A stretch of DNA of 64,000 nucleotides from Elysia crispata (taxonomy: Eukaryota; Mollusca; Gastropoda; Plakobranchidae): NCBI GenBank assembly GCA_033675545.1, contig JAWDGP010001468.1, positions 361,001 through 425,000 on the forward strand, given 5' to 3'. Under the pieces are notes generated by a model. It had not been told where the DNA came from. It saw only the letters and a list, made by a program, of their open reading frames with translations, and ran no database searches. Shown here in pieces: positions 11,601 through 23,971 of the stretch (position 1 is the first letter of the stretch; every line of letters begins with the position of its first letter). The position numbers and the translations under genes were made by a program.

Positions 11601-14524
11601 CGGCGGCGAGTTTCGACAGGGGTGGTGGATGAGTCGGACAGGCTGCTGACCACGGAAACATTCTTCTTGGCCTTTTTGTCACGAAAGGCAAGGCACAGAT
11701 ATTTCCCATCTTTATAGATGTACCACTTCATCTGTAGGTGGTCCAGCTTGAGGGTCTTCAGCTGCACAGGCAAGTTGCGATGTCGGGCGTCGATGGTCCC
11801 GGTGTAATAAAAACTCTTGGAAGTCAGGTACTCCAGCAGTGGGAAGGATGTGTAGAATCAGTCAGCAAAGATGTGGTGACCTCTGTCCAGGGGTTCAAGG
11901 AGCTTCTGGAACACCTTTACTGCTTGGAGACTATCAGGGTCTGAGTCGGGATGGTACGCTGTGTTTTTGCCGTAATAGGTGAATACATTTTTAACGTATC
12001 CCGTCGCACTATCACACAGTCCAAATGTTTTTATGTGATACTTTGACGGCTTCGATGAGTTGAACTGCTTGTTGCGCCAACGTCCGTTGTAACCAATAAC
12101 CATATCATCTATGGATACCTCTCTTCCAGGATAGAATGCAGTCTGAAATTGTGCTTGGAGTGATTCTATAAAAGGTTCAATTTGCTCTTGCTCCTCCTCA
12201 TCAACGCCACCGGCATGCAAGAACGTATGAAATATGGCCTCAAATCTATTTCTTGGCATCATTTAACCAAACCAGGGAGTGTATTTGTGGGGCTTTGAGA
12301 CACTCCAGTATGCTTTTACATTGTCCCGAGGGTCGAGGCCCATTGCGATGAGGATGGACATGAACTTCAGAAATTCTATCCGCGTGACAGGCTGATAGTT
12401 GCGTAGATAGAGTACCGTTTTGCTGGGATGTTCTTTTGTTGTAGAAGTTTGGCATAAGCATTGATGTTCTGGAGCAGTTTATCAACTATTTCAGGGGTAA
12501 GTAGTGCAAACAAACAGTCTAACTCAGAACTATCCTGCTTCACAACATCTTTGTTTACACCATGGCTAGCCTGCTTGACAAAGCGAAAGTTGTTAGATGT
12601 CTGCCCCTCCTCCACCTCTCTCCATGGTGTTGCTTGTGTCTCAGGCCTAACAGGGGATCTAGATCTAGATCTTGAACTACTAGATCTAGGCCTATTTCTT
12701 GGCAACATTGGTGTCTTTCCTTTTCCTGTAACCCTAGATCTACCCTTGGCTTTGCCCTGCTCACAGCTGATCGAGGGACACGCCCCCTTTCTAGATCTAG
12801 ATCTAGTTGGTTCGTCTTTCTCACTGTTAGAATCACTTTCACTTGAACTAGAACTACTACTGTTTTCCCAACTTGAATCTGATAAAAGTCCTGTATCAGA
12901 TTCATCACCTCCGTCCGTCAAAGTGCACATATCGCGCACAGCAGATGCAGGAAAATAAGAACGTTTGCGAGGTTGTGAAGGGCCTGCTTCATCCATTTTT
13001 ACCTCAACAATAAATACTAGATCTAACAATTATTTTGGTCAAAACCTGATGAAAATCAACTGCCACTTAGCTCAAACGACGCTAAAAATGGGCCGTAAGG
13101 GAAGTAGAATTCGTTTTAGTAAACATTGGATTGGATAGATCGAAAACATGGACTGGATTAGGACTAGAAAGTCCGAGCCGATTGTACCGGCTCGTGGTAG
13201 GTAAGTTTGGCGACCGTGAGCCGCTACTATCGGCTCATGGTAGGGATTGTGTTAAATCTTTTCTTTTCCCATATTTACATTAAAAAGCAAATTTGATTAT
13301 TACTGTATTTCATATAAACCTCTCACTCTCTTTCTTATAGCTCAATATGGAAAAATAGGACTCATTCTGGGTTTTGCCTTTCAGAGTTGTCACCTTTCTT
13401 GAAAGTAAACAGTCACCTTCATGTTGAATCATGTCAACTGAATTTAGTTTGAATGAAATTCCTTGAGTGGGTGCAATATAAAAAAAAACCTTACTGTAAC
13501 AATACATAAATATTTATATTTATATATAAAAATAAACACATTCATATTATTATTAAAAGTTTTATAACTTTCTAATTTTTCTTTGAATATGTGATTGATG
13601 TAAAAACCTTTGGCTGTATTGGAAAAAAAGAGTCAAGGGTCCAAAAGTGCCAAGATAAAAAAATATTACCTCATTATCTTATATTGCAGGACACTTTTGA
13701 CTGGCAGCCTAGGATCTGTTATGTTGGATGAATATGGGTGGCAGACGCCTTTCTATTGTATTGGTAATTCATCTTGTCATCGATTTTCTCTTTTGTGATT
13801 ATAAGTTGGCCTAACAAGATATGTAATTTAAAAAGCCAATTGATCATAATAAAACACATTGGAACCCCTTGAAGAATGTTAAGGCCATTTTATTGCAAGT
13901 GACTTTAAATTTATATTTAATTTCTTACAAAACAAGCACATGAAAATAGTTTTCTGCAATTTCTGCAATTTACAATCTATTTATTTAAATTTCTACTTTT
14001 TTCAGACATAGTTTATGAAAAGCTTGAAATTATCTCTTGAGACAAAACAGAAGCAAAAACAGCGTAATATTTCTTCCTGCAATAATATTGAATGGATGAA
14101 GTTAAAAACTTTGTAAACTTTTTCTGGTTATTATCACTTTGCTTTCTTTTGGTTTCATATTTCTTACAAACTTATTCCCAGGATTGCTCGGGATTTCTTG
14201 GATGTTGCTTATGCGGTACATGCTCATTGCTAAACATCGTCGTAGAAATGGGGGGCTGTCAATATACAGTGATCCCTTCCATGAGAAGGCAAACAAGTTG
14301 GAACCAAAAGCATCAGTCCCATGGCTTATTCTTCTGACTAAGCCAGCATTTTGGTAAATTTATTGATCTCAACGGAGCAGTTTGCTGTAGAAATGAAAGA
14401 AGACTAAAAGCTTTGTCATATTAAAGCTTTAGGAAATGAGCTGTATCTAATTTGATGATTAGTATTTCTTTAATTAGTATCAGTTATCACCACTGCTGCT
14501 GCTGCCACTACTGCTACTACTGCA

Positions 14525-14575
<51 letters not shown>

Positions 14576-17500
14576 GCTACTACTCCTCTTCATCCTTCTA
14601 CTACCACTACCACGACCACCAACACTGCCACCACCACTGCCGCTGCTACTACTTCTGCGATTACTACTGGTATTACTATTGCTGCTTCTGCTCCTCCTTC
14701 TCTTCTGCCACTGCTGCTTTTTGTTGTTGTAACATCACCAATATATTTATAATCATTAATATTATAATTAATGCTAAGTGATTGAAACAAGACAGCTCAC
14801 TGCTTTATGAATTCTTAGACTAACATGCAGGATATAAGACCAAGCTTGCATTGCCAAGGACCTTATAATTCTTTTCAGGGATGAGAATGTTCTGTACATT
14901 TATAGAATTCCATATATTTTTAACAGTCATACGATTCTTGCAAATCATGCCCTTGTTTCTGACCGAAATTTTTATCCGTACAGTTGAACTTTCATCTCAC
15001 AAATGTGAAAAGTTTATGGAAAAAGAAAAAGTGAAAAGATAATTCTACAAGTGCAGGAAATGCTCTTTCGTCTACTCTGCTGACATTAACCGTTTTAAAA
15101 AATTTAGTAAAAGAAATAAAAGTTTGCTTTGCAACAAACTTAATTTGGGTAATGCAGCAGAACTTTGATCTCCTCAGTTTTTTTTGTTGTTGTTTTTTTG
15201 TAAAATCAAGTGAGGTTTTTTCAACTATGGTACACAATGCTTGCAATCAATATCTTTATGCAAACATGTTTCAGTAGCTCAGTCTAACTGACTTGCCTCT
15301 AGCAGGGTATATTTCTGATGTACCAAGCTTTCTCTTCGCAAAGAAGTTTTTAAAGCCTAATTTTCTGGGCATAGTCTAAGTCATGAAGGATATAAATCAA
15401 TTTATAACAGCAATGCATCTCCAAAGTGGCATCTTGGGAAACAGCAGAAATGTAAATCCAATCATTAAAATAAGTCTCATATCCTATATTTATATAAATG
15501 AGTTTAATGTTACTCATGTGACATTTATGAGGGAAAACAAACCATTTTTTTATTTTCTCCATAGTGAGAATGTTTGGTACTATTAGGAATTCCTAAAGGG
15601 ATAAACAAGGTCATGTTGAAATTTTGAGAAAAAGAGGATTTATGTTTTTGATTTAATATTGAAATTTCTGGCATCCTCATCTTTATATTATACTATTATT
15701 ATAATTATTATTATAAACACTTATTGTTATTATGATCATAAACTGTTATTGCCTTAGTGATGGTGATGGTGGTAGAAGTAATAGCAATGCCAGAGTAGCA
15801 GTCAAAGCAGAGCAGAGGAAGACGGATTAGGGGTGGAAGGAGCATGAAAAAATGAAACAATATGAGTGATAATATTGAAAGTAGACGTAGTTATTGTGGA
15901 GTCAGCATTGCTTAAGCTATTTTTTTTTTTTTATTAAACTCATAACCTTGTAGTGAACTTCAATCATCATTTTTTATGTTTTAAAAATGATTTCTTATAA
16001 AACAAACAAAATTTAATTTTTTCATTGCATTTCAAATGTAGTGATATGCTTTTTTTAAAATCATATTTATAGCCTAACACAACTTGTTATTTTTGCTGCA
16101 GGTCACTACTTGTTGGTCATTTTTGTGAGAATAATGCGTTTTATATCCTTTTGTCTTGGATGCCTACCTACTTTCATGAAAATTTTCCATCTGCAAAGGT
16201 TTGTTAGTGATATTAAAAATTGTTGTATGTGTCATTTTTTATTTTCATTTTAGAATCTCAAACAAGGGACAAGTGTATTGTTTAATTTGTATCACATGAA
16301 AGTACAATGCCTTACAAATAACATTAATCAGTTTGATTTTGGAAATTACATCCTTAAAAAATTTATATCTAACTTTATTCCTTTCAGGGCTTTAAAGTGA
16401 TATTAAAATTGCATTCAGTTACCTTGTACCTTTATTGTATAGAGGAGAAATTTATATTCTTAAAGTTAATATTTTGAGATTCCTGATTTATTTAGACCTG
16501 TAATGAGACATGGACAAAGTGGAGATTTCTTAAGAGGAAATTTTTTGGGACCATGTCAATTTATTGATAATATAAAACGGTTTGACCATGTGGTAAAAGC
16601 AATCCTTTAGGGATTATTGCAAAGCTAAAGAGTACATATTGAAAACATTATTAAAATTAAGATTCCCTATGTGCAAAACCTGCTGCAACACATGGGCCAG
16701 GCCTGACTGAAACTTAAATGGTGAAAATGCAGTTGTCTCTTCTGTACTGCGTCTGTCTCTGATTTTACCATCATCAAAACCTCTTGTAATTGGAAAAGAA
16801 ATGACATGCACTAGATATCTAGGAAATACCCAAAAAATTTTGGTCTTACATGCCCAAAAATTGCAAACATTATGATAGAGACCTCTGCATGTTAGAGCCT
16901 AAGTTGTAATCAAAGTCAAAATAAAGTACTCATGGTCAATGATTCCAGCACAGCCTTTATCATGGTGGAAGGCTATACTCTCGAGAGAAAGCCGAACTTG
17001 CACTCTTAGTAGTTCGAAAAAAACAGTTGGATGTTTAACTTGTTGATGTGTAATTTTAGAGAAAAGGAAATAAAAGGAAATATCCATCAGTTAAGAAATG
17101 CTTGACTTCTGACATCTTCTCACTAACACTAAAGTCAGTCTCGACACATGTTAAATCTGTTTAGTATATGGATCAGAGGTTTGAAGCAATGCCTTTCTAC
17201 TGTGCCCAACAAAATGTAAAGCTTAGAAAATTTTAAAGTATGTATATCCTCTCCAACTCCTTAAAGTACAGAATGATACAAAGAAGATGGAAACAGAGCA
17301 TACACTGTCCAAATCTAACACCAGCATCAATGATACATATTTGTTTAAAGGGATCTAAAAAGCAACAATTAATTTTATCTTGTATTTATTGATGTTGTTC
17401 TTCTAGGGATGGGTGTTTAATGTTGTGCCGTGGGTCATTACTATTCCAAGCTCTGTGGGGAGCGGATACCTTGCCGATGTGATGATCAATAGTGGTGAGA

Positions 17501-20500
17501 ATTTTTTGTTTTAAAAAATGTTTAGCATTGATTTTGGTTGAAAAGTTAAATTAAATGCTCCTATCTTGACTGTTGAAAAGAAGCAAGTTTTCACTTGGAA
17601 ATTAGGTTGACTATAGCAAGGGAAATGGAGGCATAATGTATGATTATCAACAAATTACAGAAATTAACAGTTCCTTTTTGTATTTTTCAAACAATAGTTG
17701 GATTTTATGCCATAGGGGCACTTTTTGGACCCTTATATAAGCATAAGATTCTTTAAACTTTGATTACCGAGTATCGTTTTACAAAAAAAAAAAATACATA
17801 AAAATATTTGTTGTGAAAAAGAGAGAGAATTACAAAAAGAGTACTCCAGCAAGCTGTAAATTGCTATACACAACCAGTTTTATTTAAGAGGTTTAACACC
17901 TTTTTTCATGTAGAGGTACACTGTAGTTCATATCCTTATTTTAATGGGCAAATTTGAAAATATCTGTGATCATAAGTCCCCCTCGCTTCCCTCCAAATTT
18001 GCACACAGACTCTTCTATATAAATTTGGGCAGACTTATTTTGCTTATGTATGTTAAATTTTTTCTGCAGCGCCTACAAAATATCCAAAACGAAAGAAAGT
18101 TTTATTCAGTTTGGAATGGAATGTAGATTGAAATCGATGAATCAAGTTAGATAGTCCATATATCTGTATGGACCACTCATACATTGCTGAATGAAAATTT
18201 TTCAATCAATGCTTTTTTGCACGTTTGATTTTCATGAGCTATGGCTTTACTCAAATTTATCTTATATTTCCTGCCCTCAGGTTTTTCTGTTACTTTTGTA
18301 AGAAAGTTCATGGAGGTAAGCTGTGTTATTATATTTTTGGCCAGTTAGTTTAAAATAGCAGTAAGACCAACATAGTTATGAAATTGATCTCAGGTAGAGA
18401 CCTATATCCAGATATAGACTTACAGGGCCAAGGTCGGGGAATGTTTCAAATAGAGCAGCTTTTTTTTTTGTAAAGTATAAAAATGTTGTCTCTTACTTGT
18501 AAGCTCTCTCCTTTCTTCTCCTATATGAATGAGCAGTGTTTTTACTCTTTGTTGCCATCTCTATTATTTTATTCTTTAATTCTTTGGCAGCTCATAACTT
18601 TCTCAATAAAAATTGCTCCTCTTTTTTTTTTAAATAAAAATTATTAAAAAAATTTTTTTTTTTTTTTTAATTTAAAAATTAGGCAGAAAGAATGCTTTTG
18701 CAAGTAGCATTTAAATATTTAGAGTCCATTAAATATAGAATCTAAGTATTGATGATGGTTTTAAAAAATCTTTAAATTAAAATATCTTGGAGCATAGAAT
18801 TTAGAAATGTTAGAGTTAAAATTTTTAATCCCCTTAAGAGACAAAAAAACTCACCTTTTTTTTTTCTTACCAAAGACTGATTATTACAGTCGAATTTGTG
18901 CCTGATTCATCCTTGCTGCCTTATATGTGATAGTGAAAACAGAAAGAGATAGAAACAAAATTTATTCCAAAAATTGGTAGCTCGGAAATATTTGGCATGT
19001 GGTTATTCTATAGGATCGGAATTTTTTGGCCTACCAGGTATTGGAGGTGCTCATGAAATTTACACTTCAAAAATCTTTTTTAATTATTACATTTTCAAAT
19101 AAAAAGTACCTTTTAATTTTGAAATTTTTATTTACTAATATCATATTCTCAATTCTGACCAGCTTGTTGATTAAGCACATGTGTATTCAATATTTTCAAA
19201 TTAAGCTGATTTTAAATTTATTATTTGAAATTAAAATGATAGTCAAAAAAATATACTTCTCTTGGTTTAGTCCTTGTGTTTCTTTACACAATATTTTGAA
19301 CTGATGGTGAAAATAAAATTTTTCCCTACAGTCAATTGCTTTGCTGGGCACAGCATTTTTCCTGTCTCTGATCTCCTTTGCTAGCAGCTACTACACATGT
19401 TTAACATGTTTAGCTTTGGCTGTGGCTTGCTGTGGCTTTCATAGCAGTGGAATTTTAGTCAATCCTCAAGACATTGCGCCAAGACATGCTGGCTCTGTGT
19501 TTGGTAAGAACATTAAGAAGTATTTACAATGAAACAAAGTCCTTAGGCCTGTATCATGCATGAAATTTAAGTTAACACTGGAATCATAGCCATAATAATG
19601 GGATCTGTAATCCTTGTTTGTAAATGATTTTCTTTAGTTAGAATTGCTATTTCTTGTGAAAACATAACTTTTTTCTCTTCCCATTTTTGTGAGAAAGGAA
19701 AAAACAGTCAGAAATCTCAATGATTTCACCTCTGTTCTAAGGCTATATATCTTGAATTTAACAGCTTTAAGTACTGCATTAAATTCATCTCAGGTGAATG
19801 GTTTTGTACTTTTTGCACCAACACCCAGTAGTACTTTGATGATTACTCAATATATTTCAGCCCATTGTCTGATTTTTTTTTCTCAGCTAACTTTCACTTG
19901 TGGCTTATAGATTTCAAAAAAAAATTTTAAAACTAAGGACTATCTGTGTGAAAAATCCACAAAATCACTGAATTCAATCTATATATATTTTTTACATTTT
20001 ATTTTGTAGAAAAGGTAAATAATTTTGATATAAAAATGTGTTGGTTAATTTAAAAAAATTACATCTGTAATTATGAAGAAAAGAAAAAAATACAAGAGGA
20101 ATTTCTGGGAGGAACATATGCACACGACTTGTTCAGGGTTCTTTTTTAATATGATAGAAAGTCTTGTACAGGTTGATTTATATGTATACATATTTTTTTT
20201 TTTTTAATTTTCCAGGCATGATGAACATGGCAGGAGCAATTCCAGGTAAGTTATATCAAAGTTCAATTAAATATGGAATGTTGTAGGAGGAAGATGAAAA
20301 TCTTGGAGATCTCATTTAATTTTTTAACTGTTCAACTTTTTTCCTCTTTATTATACCATCCTTATCACTAATGAAAAAAGGAAAGAAACGCCTAGACTTT
20401 GCTACAAAAGGTGAGTGTCAAGATAAGAGTTAATGTTGTAACTTTAAGTGTGTTTTGAATTGAAGATGAATGCAATTGAAATTAATGGTTTAACAGAGTG

Positions 20501-21949
20501 GCAAATAAAAAGTAAGATGGTTAAAGCATTTGACCCTCCTGTCTTTTATTTAGTTTACACACATCTTGACTCTGGGAGAAAAATTAACCTCTTCAATCCT
20601 TCACGTTGCTTGAATCTTGCCATTGCCTCTTTTTCAAGTGCAAAACAAATGTATTCTTGCGTAATAGTTTTTGAGACAAACATATCTTTTTTTAAACATA
20701 CTCTTTAAAACATGAATCTTTAGACAGGTATTCTTGAAGAACATGTAGACAGAGATAAAGGCAAGAAAAAATTAATGGTAAATTACAATTGTAGGTTCTT
20801 TAAAGAATGGCATGTCCAGGTAGGTGAGTTCTTAGATAGGAACTACCGTACAAGCATAAAGACCAAGTTCAGAAATAAATTGTACACATAAAATGACTGA
20901 TGTGCAATAGTTCCAGGTTTACCCCTTACTTTTAGGAAAAAAGAGGGCATATCTAAGCATCCAAACCCCACTTTACTGAATTACAATATTATATATTAAG
21001 CAAAGGTGAAGGATGAATGAATGTGATAACAATTGAGTGAGACAATAAAGGTAAACAAAATGAAAAAAATTAATCCTTTCAGAATAAATTGTTGAAATAA
21101 GGGTGGCAAAGTTTGCAATATTATTTTTGTTCTGATCTTACATTCACCATGAATCAGCTTTTATTTTGAACTGGAGCTGAAATACCTTTATAGTTAAGAT
21201 ACAAAATTGCAAGAATTTCAATGTTCTAAATAAAAGGCACAGTAAAGATTTTTTACCAGGTGTAAATCCCCTAAATTTAGCTTCCATACAGTTTCTCTCA
21301 GATATGTCTCATGATGTTTGTTTTTTAAGTTTTATATTTGCATTTAGGTTTTTTTTTTCTTCATGGACAAAAAAGTTTTAGAATAACTTATTTTCAATTT
21401 TGATAATCTAGGATTCACAAGTAAAGACAACAATATTTGGCTTTAAGAAACAATTAGAAGTTAAACAAATCATATTCTTATTATGCATTTTATCTTATTT
21501 CCCACACTTCACTTTCCCATTTTACCTCTCTTTTCCGTATACCTCATGTCACAAAAGTAAAATAAAAGTCATAATGGAAAACAGTGCATATATTTACCTA
21601 AGTTCAGTTAAGTTATTTGATAGCTGTTGAACAAAGAGTGGAAAGGTTGAAAAAAAATTTGATAGGTTTGTTGTATGTATCTGATTCATATTGTAAGCAG
21701 ACTCATAAACTTATTGCATGCCAAACTTTTATCTTCAGGTATACATAAAATTGACTCTTATTTTAGTGTACATGAGGAATTAAAATTTCACTGTTTTCAT
21801 TTTCTTAAGGTTTCATAGGAGTTTATGTAGCTGGTCACATACTGGAAGCTACAAAAAGCTGGAATGCTGTTTTTGGACAAACAGCTGTGGTTTGCTTATT
21901 TGGGTGGATTGTTTTCATAATTTTTGGAACTGGTAAAAAGGTTATATGA
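5686..21949 (+). CDS. SLC17A9: SLC17A9 (vesicular nucleotide transporter, VNUT), complete, 12 coding exons
   Basis: Coding exons: 5,686-5,789; 8,428-8,554; 9,207-9,426; 9,867-9,966; 13,690-13,763; 14,182-14,353; 16,102-16,198; 17,407-17,494; 18,281-18,315; 19,332-19,503; 20,216-20,245; 21,810-21,949 (TGA). All introns are GT...AG and phases close to 452 aa, near the human length. The start ATG has a good context (AACATGG). SLC17A9 is a 12-helix major-facilitator protein that loads ATP and other nucleotides into secretory vesicles, driven by membrane potential. Matches to the human protein run throughout: LSAFFWGYCMTQ (TM2), the following GGVLSDRVGG loop, VLSRVLLGAFQG with the SLC17 arginine, GTLLTGSLGS, ILLSWMPTYF, GWVFNVVPWVI, VRKFME, and GILVNPQDIAPRHAG. 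The N-terminal tail (about 35 residues) is divergent. Exon 11 is only 30 nt and exon 9 only 35 nt. Intron 4 carries a piggyBac element, which should not alter the spliced product. Confidence 0.97.
7050..7289 (+). mobile_element. Non-LTR retrotransposon (LINE) reverse-transcriptase relic
   Basis: An open frame in SLC17A9 intron 1 reads SHSFYADDVLFVQED, which carries the YADD catalytic box of reverse transcriptase subdomain C with the usual hydrophobic flank. It is followed by a stretch shaped like the next RT helix. No endonuclease or connecting RT segments were recognised around it, so this is a short fragment. Clade is not resolvable. A chance YADD match is possible, but the flanking LFV context makes it less likely. 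Confidence 0.45.
10322..10400 (+). repeat. tRNA-derived SINE-like head
   Basis: TGGCAGTGCGATGG resembles a Pol III A box and GATTCTAATCC about 35 bp downstream resembles a B box (consensus GGTTCGANTCC). It does not fold as an intact tRNA by eye, and the 3' body of the SINE is not delimited. It lies in SLC17A9 intron 4, about 210 bp before the piggyBac insertion. Confidence 0.4.
10610..13251 (-). mobile_element. piggyBac-superfamily DNA transposon, full-length but inactive
   Basis: The 2,642-bp element is bounded by a perfect 14-bp inverted repeat, CACAATCCCTACCA (10,610-10,623 and complement 13,238-13,251). TTAA lies immediately outside at 10,606-10,609 and 13,252-13,255, the target-site duplication diagnostic of piggyBac. 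It encodes one transposase on the minus strand. Near the right end, two short palindromes, GAGCCG-7nt-CGGCTC (13,175-13,193 and 13,218-13,236), sit in a direct repeat and may be transposase-binding sites. The intact ends with a coding region interrupted at least four times suggest a moderately old insertion, possibly still mobilisable in trans. It lies in SLC17A9 intron 4, antisense to that gene. Confidence 0.97.
11079..12996 (-). pseudogene. piggyBac transposase (PGBD4-like) pseudogene
   Basis: Start ATG 12,996 gives MDEAGPSQPRKRS, a Ser/Arg-rich acidic N-terminus. Then come a segment of the DDE_Tnp_1_7 fold, VSIDDMVIGYNGR (first catalytic Asp region), SKPSKYHIK, GHHIFAD (second Asp), YNNMNGCDRADQ (third Asp motif) and a C-terminal Cys-rich finger beginning CKVCSKPGNRKRK. 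The frame is broken near 12,430 (shift), at 12,263 (stop just before MMPRNRF), at 11,858 (TGA where the family usually has Trp in ADWF) and near 11,150. At the last site one extra GT in a GT run shifts the frame; the +2 frame keeps the finger's later cysteines (TCPGKPHLC, then CFKTW) to a stop at 11,079. Part of the Arg-Ser tract is encoded by GATCTA repeats (12,657-12,673 and 12,791-12,806). Confidence 0.93.
14505..14720 (+). repeat. (ACT/CTA)n trinucleotide microsatellite
   Basis: A run of ACT/CTA units, purest at about 14,520-14,590 and then degenerating into ACC, CTG and CTT triplets, in SLC17A9 intron 6. Predicted poly-Tyr or poly-Val frames over it are artefacts. Confidence 0.9.
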
Positions 21950-22717
21950 AGCAAAACCTATTTATTTTCCATGTACATTCATGTATCATACACAACACTG
22001 AATAATTTTGCATATTGATTCATGATCTGGAATGTAGGATGTGAATTGTAAATAAGCAAAGTGTCAAAATATAAAGGAAGAATAATTATTTAAACTAACT
22101 TGCTTTGGTATTGTTATATTTACAATTATTGTTTTAAATAGTGAAATTGAATTTATGTCCACATGGGCAGTTGCATTCCTTTTTCCGTTTTGGTACACAA
22201 TTGTAATATTTTCATAGCCACAAATATTTCCTTGTAATATAGATGTATCAAAATCTTGGGGTGTTTAATTTTTGATTTCTTATTAAATTGGCAACAAATA
22301 AATATTCCATAGTATTACTATAGAACTGTTTTAGGAGTCATATGAAAAAAAAAAGGCCACTGATAAAGTCCAATGTTATTTTTTTGTTATCCCTCTGTTT
22401 CTTCATCTCCGTGCTGTTAATTTGGATTGGAAATATGTGTAAAGGCCTGGGAAAAGTGCGGAAAAGTTGGAAAATAAACTAATCCTTATGTTAATTGATT
22501 CTTATTTAGTTTATGCTGTTTAGTGTGATTTTTGAATATTGTTATTTTTTAATGAATTTTTAAAGATTCAACCCATATCAACACGAATTGAGAAAAACAT
22601 GCGCAAAAATTTTGCAATGATTTTCAGTAGCATTGCAGCAAAATTTTAATAAAATGTAAGCAGACAGTTATTCAAAACTTAGCATCAGGTAGCAAAATAC
22701 ATTTACAAAAGTGTTGA
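21950..22717 (+). other. SLC17A9 3' UTR and flank
   Basis: AT-rich sequence after the TGA. AATAAA hexamers at 22,297-22,302 and 22,473-22,478 are candidate polyadenylation signals; neither can be chosen from sequence alone. No other feature seen. Confidence 0.35.
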
Positions 22718-23800
22718 CTATTTCGTAGTCTTCCAATTTGTCACTTTAGCCCTTTTGGGAGGAGTTTGGAGATCCAAGTCATTATTGTGTTCATGGTCTA
22801 GTAACGAGGCGGAAGGTTCGGGTGCCATTACATCTTTGTGTGGGTTTAAGACAAACTCTCAATCTTCTTGCATAGGTAGTTCTACCTCTTTTCATCCAAA
22901 CCAGATGATGAATTTGATTATGGGAAAGAGTTGTCTAAGGGGAGCTTTGTAGAAGCTTTAAGCAATTGAACATAAACTTCTCCCTCCATGTCGGCTGCAA
23001 GCTGTGCAGTGGCCAAGCCATCAGCCAGAAAGCAGTTGATATTACTTAATACCAACAAAGTAGTTGGAAAATGTGGATAAAAATGCTGTCGCTTAAAAAG
23101 ATAAATTCATCATCAGCTTTACTGGCACAGGGCTGCACCAGATTTATCTTTGTTGGGGAAGTAACCACACTAGCCTTGGCTTAACACCTATATTCTTGTA
23201 ATTTGTTAGTAGTTTATCCTCATTACAATGTCCATATGGAAAAACATCCGAACAAATGTGTCCGTCAAGAAAATAATAGTCATTTTCATTTGTTCGCTTC
23301 ACTCCGTTTGTGCTTTCTACATCGGCCTTTCAGTCTGGACAGTGATGTGCATGCTGCATTCAGTTTTCACTAGCCTAGCAACGTCTCATTTTATCTTAGA
23401 AAGGGACTGTCACAGGCCACGAGTATCATCCAACAGCTCTCTCGCTCTCTCTCTCTCTCTAATACTGAAAAGCATGGAAGACGATCTGTAATTTAGTTTG
23501 CAAGCACAGAGAGACTTGCTCAAGGTCCAAGTAATGGCAAGAGTGGCTGTGCCATGTTCCCTAGTTTGCCTCCCAAGAGCGAGCATAATGTCTGTGGTGT
23601 AGGTGACAGCACTAAAAGAGCTAATATCATCAGCACCCTCATCACTCGGCTCAACTGTGGTCCAAACTCATTGATAACTAACAGAATCATTGCAACGCTT
23701 TAATAAGTGACAGGCAGGCCTACTCATCTTCTTTACGTCATAAAAACCAAGACTATTATTTCCAACAGGAACAATACAAAACCTTTTGCCAGAATATGTT
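22718..23800 (-). pseudogene. Unidentified decayed protein-coding region, apparently intronless
   Basis: The minus strand carries long stretches that look like real protein in one or another frame, interrupted several times over about 1.1 kb. In order: KRFCIVPVGNNSLGFYDVKK, then MSRPACHLLKRCND, VEPSDEGADDISSFSAVTY, ELLDDTRGL, FLDGHICSDVFPYGHCNEDK, GVKPRLVWLLPQQ, HFYPHFPTTLLVLSNINCF, ADGLATAQLAADMEGEVYVQ, and a C-terminal tail PPKRAKVTNWKTTK with a nuclear-localisation look before a stop (22,718-22,720). GC content and codon-like texture exceed the flanks. I do not recognise the family. It could be a retrocopy of a host gene or the gene of a mobile element. The absence of introns and the interruptions argue against a working gene. 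Confidence 0.55.
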
Positions 23801-23971
23801 TAAAACCAGACTTAGATATAATTCTAATTTAGTAGTTATGGACAAGGAAAGACAAAAAGTTTTCTGAATTTAAATTTAGATCTAGAGTACAAAATGTAGT
23901 CTCAAGACTACAGATAGAAAGCAATTAATATAGTTATTTTGTGTAAATTTAGAGTTCTAATGTAGATAAAA

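Noticed and set aside
12461-12958. A 165-codon plus-strand frame
   Set aside because: It is the antisense shadow of the piggyBac transposase N-terminal region.
14452-14790. Poly-Tyr and poly-Val frames
   Set aside because: They arise from the ACT trinucleotide repeat in an SLC17A9 intron.
17120-17330. A plus-strand fragment reading CLVYGSEV, reminiscent of a LINE reverse-transcriptase tail
   Set aside because: The match is too short and broken to call without a search, although LINE relics do occur elsewhere in the window.
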